Shown here: in pieces, positions 1 through 9,643 of the stretch | How the letters are laid out: the number at the start of each line of letters is the position of its first letter | Numbering within the stretch: the stretch's first letter is position 1 | From: Candidatus Saccharibacteria bacterium CG_4_10_14_0_2_um_filter_52_9 | GTDB taxonomy: Bacteria > Actinomycetota > Acidimicrobiia > Acidimicrobiales > RAAP-2 | DNA length: 64,000 bases | NCBI GenBank assembly: GCA_903970515.1 | Contig: CAJCJA010000036.1 | Span: forward strand, 1-64,000 | Direction: 5' to 3' | Position numbers and translations under genes: made by a program | The notes under the pieces: model-generated | Told to the model about the DNA's origin: nothing | Seen by the model: only the letters and a program-made list of their open reading frames with translations | Databases searched by the model: none

Positions 1-542
1 GCATCAACGTCGAAGTGGTAGATAGTCGCTGGTCCACTGTCGACGTAGTAGAGGTGCCGAGCGTCGGGACTCCATCCGAGTCCATTCGAAATGGTCACCC
101 CACCGAAAAGACGCTCACAATGAGACGAGGTCACTCGAAAGAGGCTCCCCGCACTTGAAACTTCATCCATCGCCATCGACCCGATAAGAAAGCGACCGAA
201 CGGGTCACACGCACCGTCGTTCATCCGCACCTCACCTGAGGCCGGTTCTGGTGCGCACAACTCTTCATGGTCACCCTCTTCGCTCAAGTGTTCAACAGTG
301 TGGTGACGCGCGATGATCCAGCCGTCGTCGCGCCGACGAAATGGTGCGACCGCGCTGAGGAATCCATCCACTTGATAGCTGCGCACGATTTGCACCTGGT
401 CGCCGTCCACTGACGCTCGAAAGAATTGACCCCTCGTGACGTCCACCCAGGAGAGCTCGTGTCGTTGCTCATCCCACCTGCAACACTCCCCCAGGTCGCA
501 GGACGACTCGAGAACGCAGTGCGCCTCGTACTCACTCACCAT
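1..542 (-). CDS. SMP-30/gluconolactonase family protein (3' end outside window)
   Basis: The first 180 codons are present and the C-terminus lies beyond the left edge. The translation carries the family signatures GEVRMNDGACDPFGRF and ISNGLGWSPDARHLYYVDSG. In SMP-30/regucalcin beta-propellers the Asn-Asp of the first and the Asn of the second bind the divalent metal. Members hydrolyse sugar lactones such as gluconolactone, usually in the cytosol; the exact substrate cannot be told. The ATG at 542 is preceded by GGGAGAGG at a good distance; the next codon is GTG and could also serve. A 215-bp intergenic stretch upstream must hold its promoter and includes one DnaA-box-like 9-mer. Confidence 0.88.
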   Translation of the reverse strand, partial: MVSEYEAHCVLESSCDLGECCRWDEQRHELSWVDVTRGQFFRASVDGDQVQIVRSYQVDGFLSAVAPFRRRDDGWIIARHHTVEHLSEEGDHEELCAPEPASGEVRMNDGACDPFGRFLIGSMAMDEVSSAGSLFRVTSSHCERLFGGVTISNGLGWSPDARHLYYVDSGPATIYHFDVD

Positions 543-658
543 GCGCGAACCTCTCCCACGCTCGAAAAGTCGACGTTACTTCGCGCAACGAACTCGAATT
601 GGCTTAGCGACATCGCATCGCACAACCTGTCGATTACCGGCTCCAAGCGAACCACAAG

Positions 659-667
659 TTGTCCACA
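659..667 (+). promoter_or_regulatory. Isolated DnaA-box-like 9-mer
   Basis: TTGTCCACA matches the high-G+C actinobacterial DnaA-box consensus exactly. It lies in the non-coding stretch upstream of the lactonase gene. It is a single box without a cluster, so it is not an origin; a chance match is possible. Confidence 0.3.
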
Positions 668-757
668 GCTTGCGCAAAACTTCACAAGGCCTGAAAATCA
701 AGGTGTATGCGTCAGTGACGGTGGATCCGCCCGACGTGCTGTCGCCCAAGAATCGCG

Positions 758-1717
758 CTAACTCGCGAGTACCTGGTCAATGGTTGCCATGATGGCGACG
801 CTCTCGTCGAGCGGCATCAGCGGGCTCTCCGTGAGACCCGCCTCGATGCAACGGGCGACTTCCTGCGCCTCGTAGTGTAAACCGCGACCGGCCCTTTCAA
901 AATCGAACCGTTCGCGTTCGCCGGTTCGCTCAATCAGAGTAAATGACGTCGGAGCGTAAAAGTCACCGTCGATCTCGATACGAGCCTTTTCACCGGTGAT
1001 GCACGCGCGCGTCGCACTTCGCCCTCGTGAAGTACAGGTAAGTATCGCGTGCGCTCCGCTCTCGTAACCGAACAACATCGAGGTCTGACCGTCGACGCCG
1101 GTGAACGCTGGGTCCACCATGGCGAGCACTCGAGAAGGCGTGCCGAGCAGCATGGACGCGAACGAGACCGGATAGACACCAAGGTCCAAGAGCGCGCCAC
1201 CGCCGAGCTCAGGGGCGAAGAGACGAAAATTGGGATCAGGTCGAAAGTATTTGCCGTGGTCCGCCTCGACACTCACGAGTGCACCGAGCGCGTCGCGGGC
1301 AATGAGATCTCTAATGGCGTGGATGTGAGGGAGGAATCTCGTCCACATCGCCTCCATGACGAACAGGTTCTTCTCACGCGCTACTCGCACGATGTCACGA
1401 GCTTCCGCCTCGTTCATGGTGAAGGCCTTTTCCACTAAGACGTGCTTGCCGTGCTCGAGAGCGAGCAAGGTGTTCTCGTGATGCATGGGATGAGGTGTCG
1501 CGACGTAGACCGCTTCGACGTTCGCGTCGGCGACCAACTCCTCGTACGAACCGTAACGGCTCGGGACGCTGAACTCGTCGCCAAAGGCGTTGGCCGATTC
1601 GCCACTGCGCGAACCCACCGCGACGATCACGCCCTCGCTGATTTGGGCGAGGTCAGATGCGAAGGTGTGCGCGATGCCACCGGTACTCAAGACTCCCCAC
1701 TGAAGTGGTCGTGACAT
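758..1717 (-). CDS. Gfo/Idh/MocA family NAD(P)-dependent oxidoreductase
   Basis: About 319 residues, normal for the family. The N-terminal Rossmann part opens with WGVLSTGGIAHTFASDL, and further on has AVYVATPHPMHHENTLLALEHGKHV followed by the conserved VLVEKAF lysine motif (EKP-like, here EKA). The C-terminal alpha/beta domain begins around residue 125. Enzymes of this family oxidise or reduce sugars, inositols or trans-dihydrodiols; the substrate is not predictable here. The ATG at 1717 was chosen because GGAGGAAGCC precedes it; reading upstream would add a Rossmann-unrelated 23-residue tail. It points the same way as the lactonase gene, so a shared role in sugar oxidation is possible but unproven. 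Confidence 0.9.
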   Translation of the reverse strand: MSRPLQWGVLSTGGIAHTFASDLAQISEGVIVAVGSRSGESANAFGDEFSVPSRYGSYEELVADANVEAVYVATPHPMHHENTLLALEHGKHVLVEKAFTMNEAEARDIVRVAREKNLFVMEAMWTRFLPHIHAIRDLIARDALGALVSVEADHGKYFRPDPNFRLFAPELGGGALLDLGVYPVSFASMLLGTPSRVLAMVDPAFTGVDGQTSMLFGYESGAHAILTCTSRGRSATRACITGEKARIEIDGDFYAPTSFTLIERTGERERFDFERAGRGLHYEAQEVARCIEAGLTESPLMPLDESVAIMATIDQVLAS

Positions 1718-1875
1718 GGCTTCCTCCGATGCGGTCGTGCCTGCGATACCTAGGACGAGCGTACTCAGCACGACGGCGCCCACCATTGGACAGCCCGCTC
1801 GCTCTCGACCTCGCGCGACGCAGCACTTCGTGCGCGGGCTCCGGCGACGCTGTCACGGGTACGTACTAGAACAAG

Positions 1876-2454
1876 GTGATGGCGCAGCTTTCCGCTCCAC
1901 GGCACACCCTGCGACTGACCCTTCGCCCTTTTGACATCGACGACCTCGACGCACTCACATCGATCTACGAGCGAGACGACGTTAATCGCTACCTCTACAC
2001 CAAGCCGCGCACCCGCGACGAAGTGCGCGAATCCCTGCAGCGCAAGTTGAGCCAACCCTTCGAGATCGGCGAGGTGAACATCTTGTTCGTGGCCGTGGTG
2101 CTACGCGATACCAATCAATTGATCGGTGACTTCATGCTCAAGTGGAGCGCGAACGAACACCAGCAAGGAGAAATCGGCGGGTCGCTCCATCCCGACGTTC
2201 ACGGACGCGGACTCGCCGCCGAAACCTACCGTGAACTGCTCGACGTCGGATTCGCTGACCACCGCTTGCACCGCATCTGCGCGCGATGCGACGCTCGCAA
2301 CACCGCGTCGATTCGCGCTCTCGAGAAGGTCGGTCTCCAACGAGAAGCACACCTCGTCGAGAACGAGTTCGTCAAGGGTGAATGGACTGACGAGGTGATC
2401 CTCGCGATCCGTCGCGCGCAGTGGGAAACGCAGCGCGCCTCTCTCGAGCGCTGA
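1876..2454 (+). CDS. GNAT family N-acetyltransferase, RimJ/RimL-like
   Basis: About 192 residues. The order of motifs follows RimJ/RimL: LRLRPFDIDDLDAL at the start, GDFMLKW in the middle strand, GEIGGSLHPDVHGRGLAAE (the acetyl-CoA pyrophosphate loop, R-G-x-G-x-A variant RGLAAE), then HRICARCDARNTASIRALEKVG, a hallmark of the subfamily. These enzymes acetylate N-terminal amino groups of ribosomal proteins or small-molecule amines. The start is GTG 1876 or the adjacent ATG 1879. It diverges from the oxidoreductase gene on the left. Confidence 0.88.
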   Translation: MMAQLSAPRHTLRLTLRPFDIDDLDALTSIYERDDVNRYLYTKPRTRDEVRESLQRKLSQPFEIGEVNILFVAVVLRDTNQLIGDFMLKWSANEHQQGEIGGSLHPDVHGRGLAAETYRELLDVGFADHRLHRICARCDARNTASIRALEKVGLQREAHLVENEFVKGEWTDEVILAIRRAQWETQRASLER

Positions 2455-2562
2455 GCGACGTCAACGAATGTTCGCTTGGTGTCTTCGCACGGTACTTTCT
2501 TTATGTCAATCAAGTGATCGACTGCACCCTGCACTCTTCAAGCTTTGAATGGAACCGTGACT

Positions 2563-4566
2563 ATGCCTCGACTCCGAGCCACCAAAACGCAACTCGGTTC
2601 ACCGTACTTGCGCGATCACGCTGACAATCCCGTCAATTGGTGGGCGTGGGGTGAGGACGCCTTCGAACAAGCGCGCGAACTCGACCGACCGATCTTCTTG
2701 AGCGTGGGATACGCCTCGTGCCACTGGTGCCACGTGATGGCGCACGAATCCTTTGAGGACGAGAACGTCGCAAAGCTCCTGAACGATTCGTTCATCTCAA
2801 TCAAGGTCGATCGCGAGGAGCGACCCGACGTCGACGCGCTCTACATGGCGGCGACCCAACTGGTCAGCGGTCACGGAGGTTGGCCAATGTCGGTGTTCCT
2901 CACCCCTGACGCCCGGCCGTTCATGGCGGGCACGTACTATCCGCCGGTCGAACGAAACGGCCAAGCGAGTTTCACGCGGCTCCTACTCGCGATGAATGAC
3001 GCGTGGATGAACCAGCGTGACGTCGTCGAGGCACAGGCCAATGAATTGCGCGACGCCATGGCCAAGGAAGTGGCGTTCATCGACCATCTCGAACCTCACC
3101 CCAAGAAGATTGATCTTTCCGAGTCGCGAAGGAAACTTCGCGACGAGTTGGTGGGTCGCGCCGACGACTTCGGCGGCTTCGGATCGGCACCCAAGTTCCC
3201 ACGTGCGAGCTACGTCGACGCTCTCCTCGAGTTCGACGACGATCAGGCGCGCGACACCGTCACGAGAACCTTGGACGCGATGTCGCGCGGCGGACTGTAT
3301 GACCACCTGCGCGGAGGGTTCGCTCGTTACAGTGTTGACGACCAGTGGCACGTGCCGCATTTCGAAAAGATGCTGAGCGATCAGGCACTGCTCGCGCGCA
3401 CGTATCTTCACGCGAGTCGCGCGCGACCCGATCAACCCCAGTGGCGTGACGTCGCTCTCGACACGCTGCGCTTCGTGCTGAGCGATCTGCGCGTCGCGAA
3501 TGGCTTCGCGTCCTCGCTCGACGCCGATGCAGATGGTAAAGAGGGCTCGCACGTCACCTGGACTCCCCGCGAAGTCGCCGACGTCCTCGCGCACGCCCAC
3601 CTCGAGTCTGAACTCGCTCGGGTGTTGTCGCGTTATCGCATCGTCGAACCCGGACACTTCGAGGGCCGCTCGATACCCCGTCTCGCCAACGATGAACCGT
3701 TCATCGCGTCCGCGCACCTCGACGCGGCGATTGACGCACTCCGCGTGGCGAGATCGAAACGTGTCCAGCCACTTCGCGACGAAAAGGTCATTCTCGAATG
3801 GAACGCCATGTTCGCGTCGGCTCTCGTGATGAGCGGCGATGCGGACTGCGTCCACGAGGGTGTGGCGCTCGCGCACTCGCTCCAATCGAGTCACTTCGAC
3901 GGCACGACCTGGTGGCGCACGGAGCACCGCGAAGCGCACGCAACGGCGAGCGATCTCGCCTGGCTACTCGACGCACTGGTCGACGCCTACGAAGTCACGG
4001 GCGACGACGCCCATCTCTCGCGGGCGAAGGACTTGTCAACCTTCTTGCTCCAGCACTACTGGGACGGCTCGGTTCCTCGGGCGTCGGACCCTCACGTCGG
4101 ACGAGGTTTGTTTTCCTCCAGTGACCTCGACACGGACCTACCACTTCGACCGAAGGAGATCTTCGACGGCGCCACGCCGTCGGCGCACGCCGTCGCGTGC
4201 CGGGCACTCGCGCGTCTGTCGATGTGCCTGGACGACGATGATCTTCGCTGCGTCGCGGAACGCTTGGTCGAACTGGCGAGTCCGCTCATCGAAGCGCATC
4301 CGGGAGCGGTCCCCGACCTCGTCAACGCCGCTCGCTTCGTCCTCGAGGGCGTCGAGATCGTGATTCCCGGCGACGCGAACGCGTTGAGCGAGCACGTACG
4401 ATCGTTACCTATGTCGCACGCGGTTCTCATAACCGGGAACGGACGCTCGCCCCTGTTGCGCGGGCGCGCCGACGGACTGGCCTACGTTTGTCAACGCGGC
4501 GCGTGCCGGCTTCCCGCGTCGTCGCTCGAGGAACTCGACCAGCGACTCAGCGAAGTTGGTTCGTAG
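2563..4566 (+). CDS. Thioredoxin-fold DUF255 protein (YyaL/SPATA20 family)
   Basis: About 667 residues, full length for the family. The N-terminal thioredoxin-like domain has SVGYASCHWCHVMAHESFED, where the Cys-His-Trp-Cys pair replaces the thioredoxin CGPC, then KVDREERPDVD and GGWPMSVFLTP. The rest is an alpha/alpha-barrel like N-acylglucosamine 2-epimerase, with GGLYDHLRGGFARYSVDDQW and PHFEKMLSDQALLA. The biochemical activity of this widely conserved family is not established. ATG 2563 has GGAA eight bases upstream; TTG 2545 is an in-frame alternative. Its stop codon overlaps the next gene's GTG (TAGTG), so the two are translationally coupled. Confidence 0.92.
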   Translation: MPRLRATKTQLGSPYLRDHADNPVNWWAWGEDAFEQARELDRPIFLSVGYASCHWCHVMAHESFEDENVAKLLNDSFISIKVDREERPDVDALYMAATQLVSGHGGWPMSVFLTPDARPFMAGTYYPPVERNGQASFTRLLLAMNDAWMNQRDVVEAQANELRDAMAKEVAFIDHLEPHPKKIDLSESRRKLRDELVGRADDFGGFGSAPKFPRASYVDALLEFDDDQARDTVTRTLDAMSRGGLYDHLRGGFARYSVDDQWHVPHFEKMLSDQALLARTYLHASRARPDQPQWRDVALDTLRFVLSDLRVANGFASSLDADADGKEGSHVTWTPREVADVLAHAHLESELARVLSRYRIVEPGHFEGRSIPRLANDEPFIASAHLDAAIDALRVARSKRVQPLRDEKVILEWNAMFASALVMSGDADCVHEGVALAHSLQSSHFDGTTWWRTEHREAHATASDLAWLLDALVDAYEVTGDDAHLSRAKDLSTFLLQHYWDGSVPRASDPHVGRGLFSSSDLDTDLPLRPKEIFDGATPSAHAVACRALARLSMCLDDDDLRCVAERLVELASPLIEAHPGAVPDLVNAARFVLEGVEIVIPGDANALSEHVRSLPMSHAVLITGNGRSPLLRGRADGLAYVCQRGACRLPASSLEELDQRLSEVGS

Positions 4567-5282
4567 TGCCCTTCTCTCGTGACCTCTCGGTGCGCGCGCT
4601 CAAGAAACTCGTCCAACGAATGCCCCAGCGAGGTACCGTCGACCTCTCGCCCGGCTCGAGCGTCTTCGGTCTCGTGCTCGGTTCGACCAACGAAACGACG
4701 ACCGTCGTCGATCTCGCCTCACAGACGATCGTGCGTTGGCGCATTCCATGGCCACAGGACATCGAAACGGACCTCGCTGCGTTCGACGTCGTCCAGGGCG
4801 AACTCGCCCCGGACATCGAGCGCGACGACCTCGCCCAGCCCGAAGCCGTGACCCTCCAAGACCTGCCGCGACGACTCGGCACCTACCGAGGACGACGCGT
4901 ACGGCGCTGGCTGCAGCGTCTTGCGAGCCCCGCCGACGGGCCACTCTTCGGGTTCCGAGGACCCAGCGCGCCCTACTGGGAGTTTCGTGGGGAGCGACCC
5001 AGCGTGGCGCTGATCGCCGCCGACCGGGGACCACAGTTGCTTCGTCGACACGACGACGGATCGACGTGGGTGCGCTTCGGGTGGTTCGGCGACGACGTCT
5101 GGTTGCTGTGCGAAGACAGCCACGCCGTTCGCACGATGGAAGCGACGCGTCGCTCGTCGCTCTCGGGAAAGGACCTAGCGGCGACTCTCGGGTTTCGACC
5201 GACCTACGTGCTCACGACGCTCTCACAACCCATCGACGGGCATTGCTATAAGAGCTGTACGGGACTGCTGCCGCGCGGGTGA
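4566..5282 (+). CDS. Unrecognised protein coupled to the DUF255 gene
   Basis: About 238 residues, soluble, rich in Arg and Asp, with no signal peptide or membrane segment. I do not recognise a domain. Visible features are a short basic start (SVRALKKLVQRMPQRG), a beta-rich middle (SVFGLVLGSTNETTTVVDL), a segment RRWLQRLASPADGPLFGFRG and a C-terminal Trp-rich patch (WVRFGWFGDDVWLL). GTG 4566 sits inside the stop codon of the preceding gene and is the natural start; longer readings would overlap that gene by nearly 80 bases. It ends one base before the stop of the convergent gene, with no visible terminator between them. Confidence 0.75.
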   Translation: MPFSRDLSVRALKKLVQRMPQRGTVDLSPGSSVFGLVLGSTNETTTVVDLASQTIVRWRIPWPQDIETDLAAFDVVQGELAPDIERDDLAQPEAVTLQDLPRRLGTYRGRRVRRWLQRLASPADGPLFGFRGPSAPYWEFRGERPSVALIAADRGPQLLRRHDDGSTWVRFGWFGDDVWLLCEDSHAVRTMEATRRSSLSGKDLAATLGFRPTYVLTTLSQPIDGHCYKSCTGLLPRG

Positions 5283-5283
5283 G

Positions 5284-5955
5284 CTATTTGGGGAGTTTGC
5301 CCGACGCGAGAGACTCGGCCATGGCCCAACCGAACACGACGAGGCGCTGGCCCTTCTCCGGCTCGAGGCCCTTGAAGAACGTGTCGACCCCGGCGGGCAC
5401 CGCACCTTTCGCGGCGCAGTAGTCGAGTCCACCCACGGGACCAGGGGACACGGTCATGATGAAGGTCTGGTCGTCGATCGACTTCTCTGAACCGAAGCGC
5501 TTCGCGAGTCGGCGACCCCAGGCGCGGTCCTCACCAGTGGGCTTGTAACCGAGACGCGGTACCACGTCCTCGAGCCCGGCGAAGGCGCGAAATCCGTCCG
5601 CCGACGTCAACCGTGAACCCAACAAGACGTCCTCGTCGGGGAACGCCAGCAGCGCACGGCGAAATTGGTCGTGGAGGATTGCCTTGAGCGTCTGGTCCGA
5701 CTTGGCGTTACGGTCCACGAGTAAGAGCCCCACTAACAGCGACGGCGTGCCGCCAATGCGCTCGAGGGTGCAAAACGAATACCCGCGAAGCTTGGTGCCC
5801 TCTCGAACGTGGGTCACAAGAACCCAGTCCTCGCGCTGTTTTGACAGGAATCCAATGTCAAAGTTGGGCTCGCGATCCACGCACAGGTCGGCCATCTCAG
5901 CCAACTCTGCGTCGCTGAGGGCGGTGGTGTCCTTCGTCGTAACGGTCATAGCCAT
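5284..5955 (-). CDS. Unrecognised conserved-type protein, possibly GNAT-like fold
   Basis: About 223 residues, no membrane segment. The mixed alpha/beta pattern with LLVGLLLVDRNAKSDQTLKAILHDQFRRALLAFPDEDVLLGSRLTS suggests a fold like GNAT enzymes, but no clear acetyl-CoA loop is visible, so I do not assign a function. The end carries PGPVGGLDYCAAKGAVPAGVDTFFKGL. Start at ATG 5955; no strong Shine-Dalgarno site. A TAGAAT hexamer lies eight bases upstream, close to the leaderless layout seen elsewhere in the window. It stands between dnaE and a convergent gene. Confidence 0.7.
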   Translation of the reverse strand: MAMTVTTKDTTALSDAELAEMADLCVDREPNFDIGFLSKQREDWVLVTHVREGTKLRGYSFCTLERIGGTPSLLVGLLLVDRNAKSDQTLKAILHDQFRRALLAFPDEDVLLGSRLTSADGFRAFAGLEDVVPRLGYKPTGEDRAWGRRLAKRFGSEKSIDDQTFIMTVSPGPVGGLDYCAAKGAVPAGVDTFFKGLEPEKGQRLVVFGWAMAESLASGKLPK

Positions 5956-5997
5956 AGGAGACCATTCTACGAGAGTTGACGACCCCCTTCGACCGAT

Positions 5998-8900
5998 TCA
6001 GGCCTTGATGACGTTTCGACCGAATTCGGAGCGCAACTCGGCGACCACGCCAGCAATATTGACGTTGAAATCCGGCCCTAATTTAAAGGCCTTCCCTTGG
6101 GCACCCGTCTCGACGATTACCGGCGAGGAGCCGGGATATCGCGACAGTATGTCGCGTAGCGCCCCGATAGAACTCGACGTCAAGTCCTCGGGGCGCAGCG
6201 TGAGGTGCAACTCGTCAAGACCCTTCTCCACCCGCAGGAGGTCGACTTCGAGAGCGCTAAATCGAAGTTCCTCGTCTCGATTATCCACCCGGACCTTCAT
6301 CAACACGATGTTGTCCTTCGCAAGGAATCCGCTGCACTTTTCAAACGTCCTCGCCGAGAAGTTCACCTCGAGCGAGCCCCCCAGGTCCTCGACGACGGTT
6401 CGGGCGTACTGCTGACCAGCCTTGGTGGTGCGAATCTGCACTTCGGTCAAGATGCCCCCCACGGTCACCGCTTTGGCGGACCTCGCGAGTTCCTCACCGC
6501 GTTCGCGGATCGTGATGATCGAGCCGTCCGTGCGCGTCGCGAGCGTGGACTCGAATTCGCGCAAGGGGTGATCCGAGATGTAGGTCCCGAGCATCTCGCG
6601 CTCGAAATCGAGCTTGACGTGTGGCTCGAATTCGTTCGTCGACAGTTCGATCTCGGTGCCTTCCCAGTCGTCGGCACCCTCGACGCCCAACGAGGAGAAC
6701 AACGTCGAGATGCCGAGGGAGAGGTCCTTTCGTCGGCCCAAGGTGACGTCGATGATCTCGTCCACCTTCAAAAGGAAACCCAAGCGCGATACGCCCAGCG
6801 AGTCAAAGGCTCCCGCCTTGATCAAGGACTCCATGGAGCGTCGATTGAGGACCGCGGGGTCGACGCGACGCGCGAAGTCATAGACCGAGGCGAACGGACC
6901 ACCCCGCTCGCGCTCCGCGACGATCTTGTCCACTAGCGCTTCACCCACGTTGCGCACCGCCGCCATGCCGAAGAGAATGACGTTCTCCTGGCTCGCGCTG
7001 GGCGTGTACTCGGCGAAGGACTCGTTCACGTCTGGTACGCCCACCGTGATGCCCATCTGACGCGCCTCGTTGAGGTACACCGACGCCTTATCCTTGTCGT
7101 CGCGGAACGACGTCAGTAGGGCTGACATGTACTCAACGGGATAGTTCACCTTCAACCAGGCGTTCTGATAACCAATGAGGCTGTAGCCGTAGGCGTGGCT
7201 CTTGTTGAATGCGTAGTCGGCGAAGGGTTCGATCTTGTTGAAGATCGTCTCGCCCAACTCGCGTCCGTAGCCTTCGCGCTCGGAGCCGTCGACGAACTTC
7301 GCGCGCTGAGCTTGGATCATCTCGCGTATTTTCTTCGAGCACGCCTTTCGAAGGTCGTCCGCCTCCGTCATCGAGAAGCCCGCGATCAGGGTCGCGACGC
7401 GCATGATGTCTTCTTGGTAGATCATCAGCCCGTAGGTCTCACCCAATATCGCCTCGAGGTCGGGGTGGTCATAGACGACTACTTGGCGATGGTTCTTGCG
7501 GTCCGCGTAGTCGTTGTGCACGTTCTCACTCAACGGTCCGGGACGGTAGAGGGCGTTGAGCGCGGCGATGTCGTCAAAACTCGTGGGCGCGAGGCGGCGC
7601 ATTAGCTGACGCATCTTGTCACCCTCGAGTTGGAAGACGCCGATCGAGTTGCCGTGGCGCAACATCTCATAGACCTTCTCGTCGTCGAGCGCCACTGTGT
7701 CAATGTCAACGGCGGCGCCGTGGCGCCGCCGGATGTGTTCGAGTGCGCGCTCTATGATCGCGAGGTTGCGCAGGCCTAGGAAGTCCATCTTCAACAAGCC
7801 CAACTTCTCGATCGCCGTCGCCTCGTACTGGGTCACGATGGGCGCGTCGTCGATGCCCGCGTTGGCGCCGCCCTTTCGCTGGACGGGCACGTAGTCGAGC
7901 ACCGGACCCTTCGTGATCACGACCGCGGCCGCGTGGATGCCGTCCTGGCGTCGCTTGTCGACGAACCCTTTGGCGACGTCGACCGCGTGCTTGACTTCCG
8001 GGTCCGTCTCGTACAACGTGCGCAGTTCCGCCGCTTCGGCGTAGCGCGCTTCGAAGCCCGGCATGCGGGTGAAGCACGCCTCGAGGGGCAAGTCTTGACC
8101 CATGACCAAAGGTGGCATCGCCTTGGCGATCTTGTCGCCCAGTTGCGGTGGGTAGCCCAGGACCCGAGCCGCGTCGCGCACCGCCGCGCGCGCCTTGATG
8201 GTTGAGAAGGTCACGATTTGCGCGACGTGATCCGAGCCATATTTCTCGGCGGCGTAGCGAATCATGTCGGCGCGATAGCGCTCGTCAAAGTCCATGTCGA
8301 TGTCGGGCATCTGCTTTCGACCGGGATTGAGGAATCGCTCGAAGATCAATCCGTAGCGAATCGGGTCGAGGTCGACGATGCGCAGGCAATAGGCGATGCA
8401 ACAACCCGCCGCGGACCCGCGACCCGGGCCCACGCGAATGCCCTGTTCCCTCGCGTGACGAATCAGATCCCACACGACGAGAAAGTAATCAGAGAAGCCC
8501 ATCGTCGCGACGACGCCCAGTTCATACTCGAGACGCTCGCGCACTACGTCGCTTAACGCGTCGCCGTAGCGCTGGTGAGCACCCTCGAAACTCAACTCGC
8601 GAAGTAACCGGTCTGCGCCCTCCTTGTGATTGGCACCGGCCAAGCGCTCGGGGATGGGGAACTCCGGAAGCGCATCGTTGTCGAATTCGATACGCACTTG
8701 AGCTCGTTCGGCAATCGCGAGCGTGTTGTCGCAGGCGTCGGGGATGTCACGAAACAAAAAACGCATCTCCGCGGCCGACTTCAAATAATGCTGATCACTC
8801 TCGAAACGAAAACGATTGGGGTCCGCGACCAGCGAACCCGTGCCGATACACAACAGTGCGTCGTGCATCTCCGCATCGCTGTGGCGCACGTAGTGAAGGT

Positions 8901-9558
8901 CGTTGGTCGCGAGCAAGGGGGCAGAGAGGTCCTTCGCGATTTGGAGCAGTTGGGGGTTCGTGCGCAGTTGCGCAGGGATGCCGTGGTCTTGGATCTCGAT
9001 GAAGAAGTTCTCGGTCCCGAAGATCGTCTGGAGACGCCCGGCGAGTTCGAGAGCTTTTGCGAAGTTGTCCTGCAACAACGCTTGGAGGACCACGCCACCC
9101 AGACAACCCGACGTCGCGATGAGGCCCTTTGCGTATCGTTCGAGCAACTCCCAGTCGAGTCGCGGTTTGTAGTAGTAACCCTCGAGGAAGGCCATGGAGG
9201 CGAGTGCGCGCAAGTTGTCGTAGCCCTGCGTGCTTTCGGCGAGCAGCGTCAAGTGGTGATAGAGCTTCTGGCCGCCCTCGGTCTCGCCGCCGGTGTCGTC
9301 CATTTTCCCCCGGCGAGGTGGTCGCTCGAAGCGCGAGTTCGCCGCCATGTACGCCTCGAGTCCGATGATGGGCGTGAGGTCGTACTTGCGACAGGTTTCG
9401 TAAAAGTCGATGACGCCGTAGAGGTTGCCGTGATCGGTGATGCCAATCGCGTCTTGACCGTCGGCCTTGGCGGCGAGCACCATCTCTTCGATACGCGCCG
9501 CGCCGTCGAGCATCGAGTACTCGGTGTGATTGTGGAGATGGACGAAACGCTCAGCCAC
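5998..9558 (-). CDS. dnaE: DNA polymerase III alpha subunit (DnaE)
   Basis: 1186 residues, full length. It is the replicative polymerase subunit of the holoenzyme. The N-terminal PHP domain starts FVHLHNHTEYSMLDG (residues 5-19) and has GITDHGNLYG, keeping the His and Asp metal ligands expected for a proofreading-capable PHP. The polymerase core has PGRGSAAG and the catalytic PDIDMDFD near residue 417, then KMDFLGLRNL, LNALYRPGP and FNKSHAYGYSLIGYQNAW. The last 200 residues include an OB-fold (VTVGGILTEVQIRTTKAGQ). Start is GTG 9558 with GGAAGA upstream. Transcribed alone; the gap to bpa is 85 bases. Confidence 0.97.
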   Translation of the reverse strand: MAERFVHLHNHTEYSMLDGAARIEEMVLAAKADGQDAIGITDHGNLYGVIDFYETCRKYDLTPIIGLEAYMAANSRFERPPRRGKMDDTGGETEGGQKLYHHLTLLAESTQGYDNLRALASMAFLEGYYYKPRLDWELLERYAKGLIATSGCLGGVVLQALLQDNFAKALELAGRLQTIFGTENFFIEIQDHGIPAQLRTNPQLLQIAKDLSAPLLATNDLHYVRHSDAEMHDALLCIGTGSLVADPNRFRFESDQHYLKSAAEMRFLFRDIPDACDNTLAIAERAQVRIEFDNDALPEFPIPERLAGANHKEGADRLLRELSFEGAHQRYGDALSDVVRERLEYELGVVATMGFSDYFLVVWDLIRHAREQGIRVGPGRGSAAGCCIAYCLRIVDLDPIRYGLIFERFLNPGRKQMPDIDMDFDERYRADMIRYAAEKYGSDHVAQIVTFSTIKARAAVRDAARVLGYPPQLGDKIAKAMPPLVMGQDLPLEACFTRMPGFEARYAEAAELRTLYETDPEVKHAVDVAKGFVDKRRQDGIHAAAVVITKGPVLDYVPVQRKGGANAGIDDAPIVTQYEATAIEKLGLLKMDFLGLRNLAIIERALEHIRRRHGAAVDIDTVALDDEKVYEMLRHGNSIGVFQLEGDKMRQLMRRLAPTSFDDIAALNALYRPGPLSENVHNDYADRKNHRQVVVYDHPDLEAILGETYGLMIYQEDIMRVATLIAGFSMTEADDLRKACSKKIREMIQAQRAKFVDGSEREGYGRELGETIFNKIEPFADYAFNKSHAYGYSLIGYQNAWLKVNYPVEYMSALLTSFRDDKDKASVYLNEARQMGITVGVPDVNESFAEYTPSASQENVILFGMAAVRNVGEALVDKIVAERERGGPFASVYDFARRVDPAVLNRRSMESLIKAGAFDSLGVSRLGFLLKVDEIIDVTLGRRKDLSLGISTLFSSLGVEGADDWEGTEIELSTNEFEPHVKLDFEREMLGTYISDHPLREFESTLATRTDGSIITIRERGEELARSAKAVTVGGILTEVQIRTTKAGQQYARTVVEDLGGSLEVNFSARTFEKCSGFLAKDNIVLMKVRVDNRDEELRFSALEVDLLRVEKGLDELHLTLRPEDLTSSSIGALRDILSRYPGSSPVIVETGAQGKAFKLGPDFNVNIAGVVAELRSEFGRNVIKA

Positions 9559-9643
9559 GAGCTGAAGTCTTCCTTTCGTGCGACACCCTCAAATTACACG
9601 AGTGGCATTTCGAGGTTAGTGCCAACGAGGAGCGGGCACTGTG

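Noticed and set aside
2983-3939. 318-codon open frame on the minus strand
   Set aside because: Antisense to the DUF255 gene, with no recognisable domain or ribosome site.
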